DNA from: Spirochaetaceae bacterium
GTDB lineage: Bacteria; Spirochaetota; Spirochaetia; Treponematales; Breznakiellaceae
Reading direction: 5' to 3'
Length of the DNA: 9,736 bases
Assembly: GCA_031278575.1 (NCBI GenBank)
Contig: JAITKD010000180.1
Coordinates: forward strand, 1-9,736
Positions 1 to 6,309 of the stretch are shown here, one piece after another; positions within the stretch are counted from its first letter, which is position 1, and the number at the start of each line of letters is the position of its first letter. Both the position numbers and the translations under genes were made by a program. The notes beneath the pieces were generated by a model. The model worked only from the letters and a program-made list of their open reading frames with translations, was not told the origin of the DNA and searched no databases.

Positions 1-1858
1 AGGCCGGGACATAGGTTACGAGGAGTACCACCGCCAGTTGGATAAGGAGAAAGGGAAAAACATAACGGCAGATATCCACAAAAGGTTTTTTGAACCGGTA
101 ACTTGCCAGAAAAAGGTTGAGCCCCACCGGTGGGGTAAGGAACCCTACTTCCAGGTTGGTGATGAAGATGATCCCCAGATGTACCGGATCGATCCCGTAG
201 GCCATACCCAAGGGGGTTATCAGAGGTAAAACGATGAGGATCGCGGAGAAGATGTCCATAAGACACCCCACCACGAGGAGGCTCAGGTTGAGGAGCAGGA
301 GAAAGACGAATTTGGAGCCGATGGTCTCCAGCATCCAGTCCGCGAGGATCATGGGCATATTGGTGTCCACAATATAAAAAGACAGGGACTGGGACAGGGC
401 CAGGATGGCCAGGACCCCGCCGATAATGGGAACCGATTTGAGGAACACCCCGGGAACCTGGGACAGGGCAATGTCCCGGTGAATAAGCGCCTCGGTGATA
501 AAAATATAGATTACCGCGACCCCGCCGATTTCCACCAGGGAGAGGAAACCCGTAAAATAACTGGCCACCAGAAAAAAGGGAAGGATAATCTCCAAAGCGG
601 ATCCCTTGAGGGATCGGAGGGCCCTTTTGAGGTTAAAGGGTTCCACCGGGATTTTAACCTTGATCGATGCGAAAATTCCGAAGCCGATTACCACGGCAAC
701 CAGGACTATGCCGGGGATAAGGCCCCCTAAAAACATATGGAAAACATTGATCTGGGCCATAGCCCCCACCAGGATCAGGGGGAGGCTGGGGGGAAAAAGA
801 AGGCCGATACTCCCCACCGAGGTAAGGAGGCCGATGGAGAATTTTTCCGGGTATTCAACATGCTCCGAGAGAATGCTGAAGAGGATCCCCCCCAAGGCCA
901 GGATCGTCACTCCCGATGCGCCGGTAAAGGAGGTGAAGAAGGCGCAGATGATCACCGTGGCGATGATCATCCCCCCGGGAAGCCAGGAAAAAAGACTGCG
1001 GAAGGTTTCTACCAATCGTATTCCCGCCTTACTTTCAGAAAGGAAAAAACCTACCAGGGTAAAAAGCGGAATGGCGATGATGTTGTCATTGGTCAGGGCC
1101 GAATAAATATCGGTAGCCACCGTATCCACTTGACTCCCCGCGGCTTGCAGTAAAATGAGGACCAGTCCCCCCATGATCACAAAGAGGGGAGTTCCCGCCA
1201 GGGCGGCGAGGAGGAGGAAGATCACCGCCGGAACTTTAAGATACCCGGCCCCCAGATAAAAAAGATCCGACAGATCATAGGCCCAGGGGGGAAGATCAAA
1301 TTCCCAGATAAATTTTGCTATGGACGGAAAGGACGCCAGCGTCCCCAGCAGGATGGCGAGCAGGGGAAAAATCCGCTTCCGGCCGGAAAGTCCGGTCCGC
1401 CGGGCAAAACGGGAAGCGATAACCCCGTATCCCAGGGGGATGATCAGGGCAAAGAGGCGATCCGGGATAAACCCGATCATCCTCCCGGAAAGGCCGATTC
1501 TGATAAACGCCGGGGCGGTCCAGGCGATAACCGTCACCACAAAAGCGGAGAGGAGGTTGGTAAAGACCCGAAGCCGGCGTTTGAGCCCCTCCCCGGAAAA
1601 ATACTGAACCAGGGCAATGGAGAGGTGTTCCTCATTCCGGGTGGCGGCCATCCCCGAGAGCATCCCCACCCAGAGGAGCAGGTGGATCATAAGCTGGGAA
1701 GATCCGCTGATACCGGTCTTAAAAAAGATCCGCGCCGCCGCCTCGGTTACGGGAAGCAGGGTCAAAAAAACCAGAGAAAGGACACAGAGCCCGTTTTCAG
1801 CCGAGTAAAGGATACCGGCCCTTGGCTCTCTTTTCTGAACTTCCCCTGAACCGGTCAT
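1..1858 (-). CDS. tatQ-M: Fused TRAP transporter permease (DctQ-DctM fusion), 3' end cut by window edge
   Basis: Membrane subunit of a TRAP transporter, in which the small (Q) and large (M) subunits are one chain; it moves a substrate across the inner membrane using an ion gradient, usually Na+. Reading the minus strand from the ATG at 1858 gives 619 codons with no stop. Residues about 20-155 are hydrophobic and DctQ-like, with RNEEHLSI near 74-81 resembling the DctQ arginine/histidine motif. A linking membrane segment follows (about 164-182). From about 205 the chain is DctM-like: GTPLFVIMGG (222-231), FTSFTGASG (308-316), LLFPPSLPLILVG (353-365) and the family's C-terminal signature LEVGFLTPPVGLNLF (569-583). 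The chain has passed that signature and the last membrane segment, so only a few residues are probably missing. The start is chosen because its ATGA overlaps the stop of the upstream binding-protein gene, implying translational coupling; a Shine-Dalgarno is weak. Identity as a TRAP QM fusion is secure; the substrate is unknown. Confidence 0.93.
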   Translation of the reverse strand, partial: MTGSGEVQKREPRAGILYSAENGLCVLSLVFLTLLPVTEAAARIFFKTGISGSSQLMIHLLLWVGMLSGMAATRNEEHLSIALVQYFSGEGLKRRLRVFTNLLSAFVVTVIAWTAPAFIRIGLSGRMIGFIPDRLFALIIPLGYGVIASRFARRTGLSGRKRIFPLLAILLGTLASFPSIAKFIWEFDLPPWAYDLSDLFYLGAGYLKVPAVIFLLLAALAGTPLFVIMGGLVLILLQAAGSQVDTVATDIYSALTNDNIIAIPLFTLVGFFLSESKAGIRLVETFRSLFSWLPGGMIIATVIICAFFTSFTGASGVTILALGGILFSILSEHVEYPEKFSIGLLTSVGSIGLLFPPSLPLILVGAMAQINVFHMFLGGLIPGIVLVAVVIGFGIFASIKVKIPVEPFNLKRALRSLKGSALEIILPFFLVASYFTGFLSLVEIGGVAVIYIFITEALIHRDIALSQVPGVFLKSVPIIGGVLAILALSQSLSFYIVDTNMPMILADWMLETIGSKFVFLLLLNLSLLVVGCLMDIFSAILIVLPLITPLGMAYGIDPVHLGIIFITNLEVGFLTPPVGLNLFLASYRFKKPFVDICRYVFPFLLIQLAVVLLVTYVPA

Positions 1859-2886
1859 GGATGCCGGCCCCGGTAATCCTGGAGTATGCCCTGGATCCGC
1901 TCGTACATTTCCCGGTGAAAAACATTCCGGTTAACCAGATCCGGAATATAGCGGGTTATTTCCCGGTACCATTCCTGTTCCTGCTGGGGACTTGCCTGGT
2001 TTATGCTCACTCCGTTTTGCCGCATCGTGGCTATGGCCTCTTCCTCCCCCCGCTGAAAGGAATTTTCAATTTCCGCCCCCGCCTGCCTGACGATTTCCCG
2101 CAGGGGCTCCTGGTATTGAGGGGGTATTCGGGCCCAGGCGGTTTTACTCATCAGCACCCCCCCCATAAAGGGAGCCAGGTTGACGGTACTCATGTGTTTG
2201 GCGACCCGGTAAAGCTGAAAGGCGGAAACGGAAATAGGGCTTTGATAAATCGCGTCAATCATACCGCTGTTGAGCCGTTGCGCCACATCGGTCGTAGCTA
2301 CCCGGACCATCTGGAACCCCATGGTCCTAAAGGCATCTATGATTTCCTGCTCATCCGGATTGGTCCCCACTTTAAGGCGTCTCAGATCATCGGGAGTATA
2401 TACCGGGCTCCGGGAAAAAATTTTGACCCAACCCGCTTTGACTAAAACCATGTTGATATACCCCGCTTCTTCAATCCGGGAATTGAAGATGGGCCGTACC
2501 TCCTGTAAGACCGCATCCAGTTCAGCATTGTTCCGGATAAGAAAAGGAATACTTAGGGCCATAACTTCCGGGGTTACCGAATTGAGGGCGATGCTGGTGA
2601 AAATCGCCGCCTGGATTTTATCCTGCCGGAGTTTCATCAGGTAATCCCCCTCGGAACCGGGGTACTGATGGAGGATATGGAGATTGACTTCCCCATTGGT
2701 GGTCCGGCTCCACTCGGCGGCTATCCGATCCAGGGTCCTTCCCCAGGGGGAATTCCGCGGGAGGGAGGATGCCAGGTTGATGGTGAGCTTCCGCTGCCGC
2801 TGTCCGTAAAGAACATGGGGGGACGCGATCAAAAACAACAGGGTAAGGATGATGAGGGAGCAAGGGGCCAATTTCTTACCTATCAT
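1855..2886 (-). CDS. tatP: TRAP transporter substrate-binding protein, DctP family (TatP-like)
   Basis: Periplasmic solute-binding protein that captures the ligand and hands it to the QM permease encoded next. The 343-residue length fits DctP proteins. A signal peptide is visible: MIGKK n-region, hydrophobic stretch about 10-22, and a plausible signal peptidase I site near YGQ (27-29); there is no lipobox. Family landmarks are LTINLASSLPRNSPWG (34-49), TPDDLRRLKVGT (164-175) and VAQRLNSGMIDAIYQSP (201-217), which corresponds to the usual segment on the ligand cleft. Where most DctP proteins have an arginine that binds the substrate carboxylate (pattern LKIR.), this one has Gly174. That suggests a ligand other than a simple carboxylate, in line with the hydrophobic cleft I recall being reported for the treponemal homologue. 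AAAGGAG at 2893-2899 supports the ATG at 2886. It follows tatT by 91 nt and overlaps the permease start by 4 nt. Confidence 0.93.
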   Translation of the reverse strand: MIGKKLAPCSLIILTLLFLIASPHVLYGQRQRKLTINLASSLPRNSPWGRTLDRIAAEWSRTTNGEVNLHILHQYPGSEGDYLMKLRQDKIQAAIFTSIALNSVTPEVMALSIPFLIRNNAELDAVLQEVRPIFNSRIEEAGYINMVLVKAGWVKIFSRSPVYTPDDLRRLKVGTNPDEQEIIDAFRTMGFQMVRVATTDVAQRLNSGMIDAIYQSPISVSAFQLYRVAKHMSTVNLAPFMGGVLMSKTAWARIPPQYQEPLREIVRQAGAEIENSFQRGEEEAIATMRQNGVSINQASPQQEQEWYREITRYIPDLVNRNVFHREMYERIQGILQDYRGRHP

Positions 2887-2978
2887 GTCATACTCCTTTG
2901 CGAGTCGAACCGGTTTTACAATCTAATGAGAAGGCCGCTTTCCATACCCCGGTTCTTCATTTTTTTAAGACGCTTCCA
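2887..2978 (-). other. Intercistronic gap between tatT and the binding-protein gene
   Basis: This is the only sizeable gap inside the minus-strand operon. It contains the Shine-Dalgarno of the binding-protein gene (2893-2899), an AACCGGTT palindrome (2908-2915) and GAACCGG/CCGGTTC arms at 2907-2913 and 2949-2955 separated by 35 nt. There is no GC hairpin followed by a T-run in the transcribed direction, so readthrough from tatT is expected. No convincing promoter was seen. Confidence 0.5.
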
Positions 2979-3944
2979 TTAATATTCATCGCTGATCCAT
3001 GCTTCACCGTCATCAATATCGATAAAATAATCGGAAGCCGTATCCAGCAGGCTTTGGGCTTTTCGCTGGGCAATGATGTTCATCAATCGGCTGCCGGGAT
3101 CGGCATCCACATCCAAAGCCAGGGCCTTTTCCAAATACGCTTTAAAGGTATCATAATCCTGGGCGGGGATCGAGACCGCCTGGGCATAGGAGACATAGGG
3201 TCCCGCCAAAAGGCCCCGGGATTTTTCCAGGGCCCGGTTGAAATGGGCCGCTGCCCGGGTTTTATCTCCCCCCATGGATTCGGGCAGGGAAGAAAGGGCG
3301 AGGATATAAAATTCGTCCAGGGCGCCGTTGTTAAAATCAGGATCCAGGGCATAGGCCCGGTCTATGAGGAACATCAGATCCGGCACCCGGCGGCCCAGGG
3401 TGAGGTCAAAGGGATCCAGGGAATAGGCGGAGAGGTATCCCGCGGCGGTCCAGTAGAGGAGGGGGACGTCGGCCTTTTTCATCCGGGCCAGGTACGGCTC
3501 CAGGGTCCCGTCGGCGGAAGACGCCCCGCTAAAGCCGGGATACTTTTTATCAATCCCTCCGTAGAGGATGTCCGCCCCCCGGAGGTAGAATTTTTTTGCC
3601 CGTTCCAGGGCGGCCAGCCGTTTTTCATACTCGGTAACGGGTAAAAAATCCGCCGGTCCCTGGATAAAGGCATTGGCGTACATGATAAAAAGGGAGCCGG
3701 TGGTAAGGATCAACCCCTCGTGCCCCGGATTGGAGGACAAAAGGGTTTCATACATTTTTATCGCAAAGGGCAGGGCGTCCCCCACCAGTTCGGGATCCGG
3801 GTCTCCGGTAAAAACGGTGTTACTCCCCTCGCCGGTTAAGGCATTGGATACCGCCCGGATCGCCATTTTGTTGATCGAACAGGCGGAACATAATACCAGA
3901 ACCGCAAAAAAAACTCCCCAAACCGGTATAAAACGAGACTTCAT
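2979..3944 (-). CDS. tatT: TatT-family lipoprotein, TPR-like partner of a TRAP transporter
   Basis: A lipoprotein of helical hairpins (TPR-like) that accompanies some TRAP transporters; in T. pallidum the homologue is described as a trimer with a central pore that binds the DctP protein and may pass ligand to it. The 321-residue product starts with a lipoprotein signal (hydrophobic 6-18, then LCSAC, with Cys22 the likely lipidated residue; the -3 position is Cys, a relaxed lipobox of the kind spirochaetes use). It then has the conserved family blocks VFTGDPDPELVGDALPFAIK (44-63) and the following MYETLLSSNPGH, then GSLFIMYANAF and QGPADF. The rest is alpha-helical in character with repeated AxxxxxxA spacing, fitting TPR-like packing. 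GAGGAGGG at 3948-3955 supports the ATG at 3944. The gene lies 24 nt after the mutase stop, with no terminator, and precedes the binding protein and permease genes, which is the expected operon order. The family call is strong; the mechanism is borrowed from homologues. Confidence 0.92.
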   Translation of the reverse strand: MKSRFIPVWGVFFAVLVLCSACSINKMAIRAVSNALTGEGSNTVFTGDPDPELVGDALPFAIKMYETLLSSNPGHEGLILTTGSLFIMYANAFIQGPADFLPVTEYEKRLAALERAKKFYLRGADILYGGIDKKYPGFSGASSADGTLEPYLARMKKADVPLLYWTAAGYLSAYSLDPFDLTLGRRVPDLMFLIDRAYALDPDFNNGALDEFYILALSSLPESMGGDKTRAAAHFNRALEKSRGLLAGPYVSYAQAVSIPAQDYDTFKAYLEKALALDVDADPGSRLMNIIAQRKAQSLLDTASDYFIDIDDGEAWISDEY

Positions 3945-3968
3945 CTTCCCTCCTCATCTAAAAACGTA

Positions 3969-5765
3969 TTAATCCCCAATTACCCGGCGTATGTCCCTGT
4001 TAATGGCTTCCAGTTTCCGTTCCGCCTCGGCTTTAGCCGCCGGGAGCCCGCCGCCGCCCACTTCGGCGCGGCAGCTGGCGTAGAATTTAATTTTAGGTTC
4101 GGTCCCGCTGGGCCGGGCGCTGACCACGGTCCCGTCTTCAAGATAAAACTGGAGGACATCGCTTTTGGGGAGATCCACCGGTTCCCTCCGGGCCGGATCC
4201 TGGGGGTATTTCCACACCGATTCCTGGATGTCCCGGACTTTTTCTACCCCGATATCCCCCAGGGTTTTTGGGGGATGTTTCCGGTATTCGTCCATAATCC
4301 CCTCCATGATTGCCGGCCCCTCGGGGCCCTGGAAATACTTGGATATCCCCAACTCCTGCCAGTACCCGTGGGCCTGGTAAAGTTCATCCAGCCGTTCCGG
4401 AAGGCTTTTCCCTTTACTACGCCAGTAGAGGGTCATTTCCGCGGTAAGGGCGGCGGCGGAAATACCGTCCTTGTCCCGAACTTCGTCCTCTACCAGATAC
4501 CCGTAACTTTCTTCGGTACCGAACACAAAGGTTTTTCCCTTGCCGTCGCTTTCACAACGACCCATAATATCGGCGATCCACTTAAACCCCGTCAGGCATT
4601 CCCTGCACTCCACCCCGTAGGACGCGGCCACCCGCTTCTGCATCCCCGTGGTAACGATGGTGTTCACCATTACCGGTTTGGCCGGCATCTTCCCCGCCTC
4701 TTTCAGGGAAAGGAAGATATAATCCGCCAGAAGCGATCCCATTTGGTTTCCCGTTACCAGGGTATAGGCCCCTCCCGGGCCGTCCTTGCCGGGGACGGCA
4801 ATACCAAAACGATCCGCATCGGGATCGGTGGCCATCACCACATCGGCCTTTTCCTTTTTTCCCAGTTTGATCGCCATGTCCAGGGCCGCCGCTTCTTCGG
4901 GGTTGGGGAAGGCCACCGTGGGGAAGTCCCCGTTCCCCTCCCGCTGTTCCGGGACGGTGATCACCCTCAAGCCCAGGCTTCCCAGGACCGCTTCCACATG
5001 GAACGCCCCGGTTCCGTGGAGGGGAGTATAAACAATCTTTACTTCCCCCGCCCTGGCCTTGATCAGATCCGGCCGGAAGAGGCGGCTTTTTACCATGGTC
5101 TGATAGGGTCCGTCGATTTCCTTATCAATAATAACCAGGAGTTTTTTGTCCAGGGCTTCCTCCCGGCTCATTTCCCGGATCTCCCTTACGGCATTCACCT
5201 CGTCGATGATCCCGGTGTCGTGGGGGGGAATCACCTGGGCGCCGTTGTTCCAGTAGGCCTTATACCCGTTGTATTGGGGGGGGTTGTGGCTGGCGGTAAC
5301 GACGATCCCCGTATCGCAGCCCAGGTACCGGATGGCAAAGGATAGTTCCGGGGTAGGCCTGAGGGAGGAAAAGAGGTAGGCCCTTATCCCGTTGGCGGCG
5401 AAGACAAGCGCCGCGGCTTCGGCGAATTCCGCCGAATAATGACGGCTGTCAAAGGCGATAGCCGCGGAAAGCCCTCCGGCGGTTTTGAGGTTCCCCTGGG
5501 CGGCCTTTTCCGGAAAGGCTTTTTTCAGGTAAGCCGCCAGCCCCTGGGTGGCGCTTTTGACCACCAGGGGATTCATCCGGTTATACCCCCCGCCGATAAG
5601 TCCCCGCAGGCCGCCGGTACCGAATTCCAGATTCCGGTAGAACCGGTCCTCCAACTCCTTTAAATCTTCTTTAATAAGGAGCGCTTCTATCTCAGCCCTA
5701 AAATGTTTGTCCTGCTCCTGGGCAATATACCCCTTTGCTTGGGCAATAAGGGCGTTTTTATCCAT
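3969..5765 (-). CDS. Alpha-D-phosphohexomutase (phosphoglucomutase/phosphomannomutase type)
   Basis: Cytoplasmic Mg-dependent enzyme that interconverts 1- and 6-phosphates of glucose or mannose through a phosphoserine. The 598-residue chain carries all four family motifs in order: catalytic serine loop TASHNP (157-162, Ser159), metal-binding DPDADR (314-319), sugar-recognition GTEESYGY (416-423) and the phosphate-binding RPSGTEPK (551-558). Length and the N-terminal EFGTGGLRG (47-55) fit the long PgcA/PGM2-like bacterial group rather than the 450-residue GlmM/ManB group. The frame stays open up to an ATG at 5825, but I choose 5765. GGAGG lies 9 nt upstream of it, and the longer starts at 5825 and 5807 sit in or upstream of the promoter, before the expected transcript start. 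It is first in the operon and followed after 24 nt by tatT. Glucose versus mannose specificity cannot be read from these motifs, so no gene symbol is given. Confidence 0.95.
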   Translation of the reverse strand: MDKNALIAQAKGYIAQEQDKHFRAEIEALLIKEDLKELEDRFYRNLEFGTGGLRGLIGGGYNRMNPLVVKSATQGLAAYLKKAFPEKAAQGNLKTAGGLSAAIAFDSRHYSAEFAEAAALVFAANGIRAYLFSSLRPTPELSFAIRYLGCDTGIVVTASHNPPQYNGYKAYWNNGAQVIPPHDTGIIDEVNAVREIREMSREEALDKKLLVIIDKEIDGPYQTMVKSRLFRPDLIKARAGEVKIVYTPLHGTGAFHVEAVLGSLGLRVITVPEQREGNGDFPTVAFPNPEEAAALDMAIKLGKKEKADVVMATDPDADRFGIAVPGKDGPGGAYTLVTGNQMGSLLADYIFLSLKEAGKMPAKPVMVNTIVTTGMQKRVAASYGVECRECLTGFKWIADIMGRCESDGKGKTFVFGTEESYGYLVEDEVRDKDGISAAALTAEMTLYWRSKGKSLPERLDELYQAHGYWQELGISKYFQGPEGPAIMEGIMDEYRKHPPKTLGDIGVEKVRDIQESVWKYPQDPARREPVDLPKSDVLQFYLEDGTVVSARPSGTEPKIKFYASCRAEVGGGGLPAAKAEAERKLEAINRDIRRVIGD

Positions 5766-5774
5766 AAAAAAATA

Positions 5775-5779
5775 CCTCC
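5775..5779 (-). promoter_or_regulatory. Shine-Dalgarno of the phosphohexomutase gene
   Basis: GGAGG on the minus strand, 9 nt before the ATG at 5765, separated from it by an A/T-only stretch. It decides the start over two upstream in-frame ATGs at 5825 and 5807. Confidence 0.85.
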
Positions 5780-5796
5780 GGTACTGGTATAAATTC

Positions 5797-5825
5797 AGTA
5801 TAGCCATCGGTCCGCCTGGATGCAA
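5797..5825 (-). promoter_or_regulatory. Sigma-70 type promoter of the mutase-TRAP operon
   Basis: On the minus strand TTGCAT (5820-5825, 4 of 6 consensus positions) and TATACT (5797-5802, 5 of 6) are separated by exactly 17 nt. Transcription should begin near 5790, giving a leader of about 25 nt that contains the GGAGG. This is the only near-consensus promoter I found for the minus-strand block and probably drives all four genes. Confidence 0.75.
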
Positions 5826-5881
5826 GGGGGCCGGGCTCTTGCGTTAATCGCCTCTTTTTGGTAAGCTTAAATTATAGATGA

Positions 5882-5929
5882 GCTGGTTTCAGAACCGGTT
5901 GAGCCCCAAATTAGACCAGCCCGTTTTTT
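5882..5929 (+). terminator. Terminator-like hairpin with T6 tail in the divergent region
   Basis: GCTGGT (5882-5887) pairs with ACCAGC (5915-5920), and a CCG then TTTTTT (5924-5929) follows on the plus strand. The loop is long (27 nt) and contains the palindrome AACCGGTT (5893-5900), which could fold itself. No gene ends just upstream, so if it works it would end a short plus-strand leader or block readthrough towards oadG. It may equally be chance, because the stem is only 6 bp. Confidence 0.3.
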
Positions 5930-5946
5930 CTTAACCCAAGAAGGTC

Positions 5947-5971
5947 GTTTCAAAATTTGTTATTTTGAAAC
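5947..5971. promoter_or_regulatory. Perfect 10-bp inverted repeat upstream of oadG (candidate operator)
   Basis: GTTTCAAAAT (5947-5956) and ATTTTGAAAC (5962-5971) are exact reverse complements around a 5-nt spacer TTGTT. The element is AT-rich in GC-rich surroundings, lies 65 nt before the oadG start, and is not followed closely by a T-run. Two-fold symmetry and placement suggest a dimeric regulator binding site controlling the oad operon. The regulator is not in the window. Confidence 0.55.
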
Positions 5972-5984
5972 CGCCATAGATAAC
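5957..5984 (+). promoter_or_regulatory. Weak candidate promoter of the oad operon
   Basis: TTGTTA (5957-5962) and GATAAC (5979-5984), each 4 of 6 consensus positions, are 16 nt apart. If real, it overlaps the right arm of the inverted repeat, so a bound protein would block it. I could not find a better plus-strand promoter in the 270-bp region; an activator-dependent or non-sigma-70 promoter is possible. Confidence 0.22.
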
Positions 5985-6035
5985 CTGATTTTTGTTTTTT
6001 AAGCGGAAATCGGTTTAATTTTATGAGGAGGCGCT

Positions 6036-6293
6036 ATGACTATAGCCGAAATGTTGGAGCAAAGCGGCGTTCTTACCCTGCTCGGCATGGGAATTGTGTT
6101 TGGTTTTTTGGTTATTCTGATTGTTTGTGTAAGTCTGGTAGGAAAAGTCATCCATGCCCTGGGGGCGGATAAAGATGTGGGGAACCCGGTTAAGACGGGG
6201 CCTGCACCGGGCGGAACGGCAAATGCCGGGAATGCGGCGGTAACCGCGGCTATTTCGGCGGCGGTTACTGAATACCGCAAAACAAATCAATAA
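6036..6293 (+). CDS. oadG: Oxaloacetate decarboxylase gamma subunit (OadG)
   Basis: Small membrane subunit that anchors the biotin-bearing alpha subunit to the Na+-pumping beta subunit. The 85-residue product has one membrane segment (about 11-35, GVLTLLGMGIVFGFLVILIV followed by CVSLV). A Gly/Ala/Pro-rich linker follows, and then the tail AVTAAISAAVTEYRK (68-82), the usual OadG-type C-terminal helix. GAGGAGG at 6025-6031 supports the start. It is directly followed by oadA after 16 nt, the order G-A-B seen in many oad operons. The tail lacks the histidines some enterobacterial OadG proteins use to bind zinc. Assignment rests on size, the single membrane helix, the tail and the context. Confidence 0.88.
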   Translation: MTIAEMLEQSGVLTLLGMGIVFGFLVILIVCVSLVGKVIHALGADKDVGNPVKTGPAPGGTANAGNAAVTAAISAAVTEYRKTNQ

Positions 6294-6309
6294 TTAAGGA
6301 AATAGAAAG

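Noticed and set aside
122..135. Perfect 14-bp palindrome CCCCACCGGTGGGG
   Set aside because: It lies in the permease gene and spells the conserved TPPVG codons of the DctM signature; the symmetry follows from the protein sequence.
606..1106. Several overlapping plus-strand open frames between 38 and 1849
   Set aside because: They lie opposite the fused TRAP permease, which reads without a stop from 1858 to the window edge and has the DctM motifs.
2916..2960. 14-codon minus-strand frame between tatT and the binding-protein gene (MKNRGMESGLLIRL)
   Set aside because: The Shine-Dalgarno is poorly placed, there is no recognisable leader-peptide logic such as a run of one amino acid, and no linked terminator; chance is sufficient.
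4275..5345. Long plus-strand open frame opposite the mutase gene
   Set aside because: The minus strand here encodes all four phosphohexomutase motifs, so this frame is an antisense shadow.
5766..5825. Longer mutase start at 5825 or 5807
   Set aside because: These ATGs lie in the promoter, ahead of the expected transcript start, and lack a Shine-Dalgarno; the added residues do not resemble the family N-terminus.
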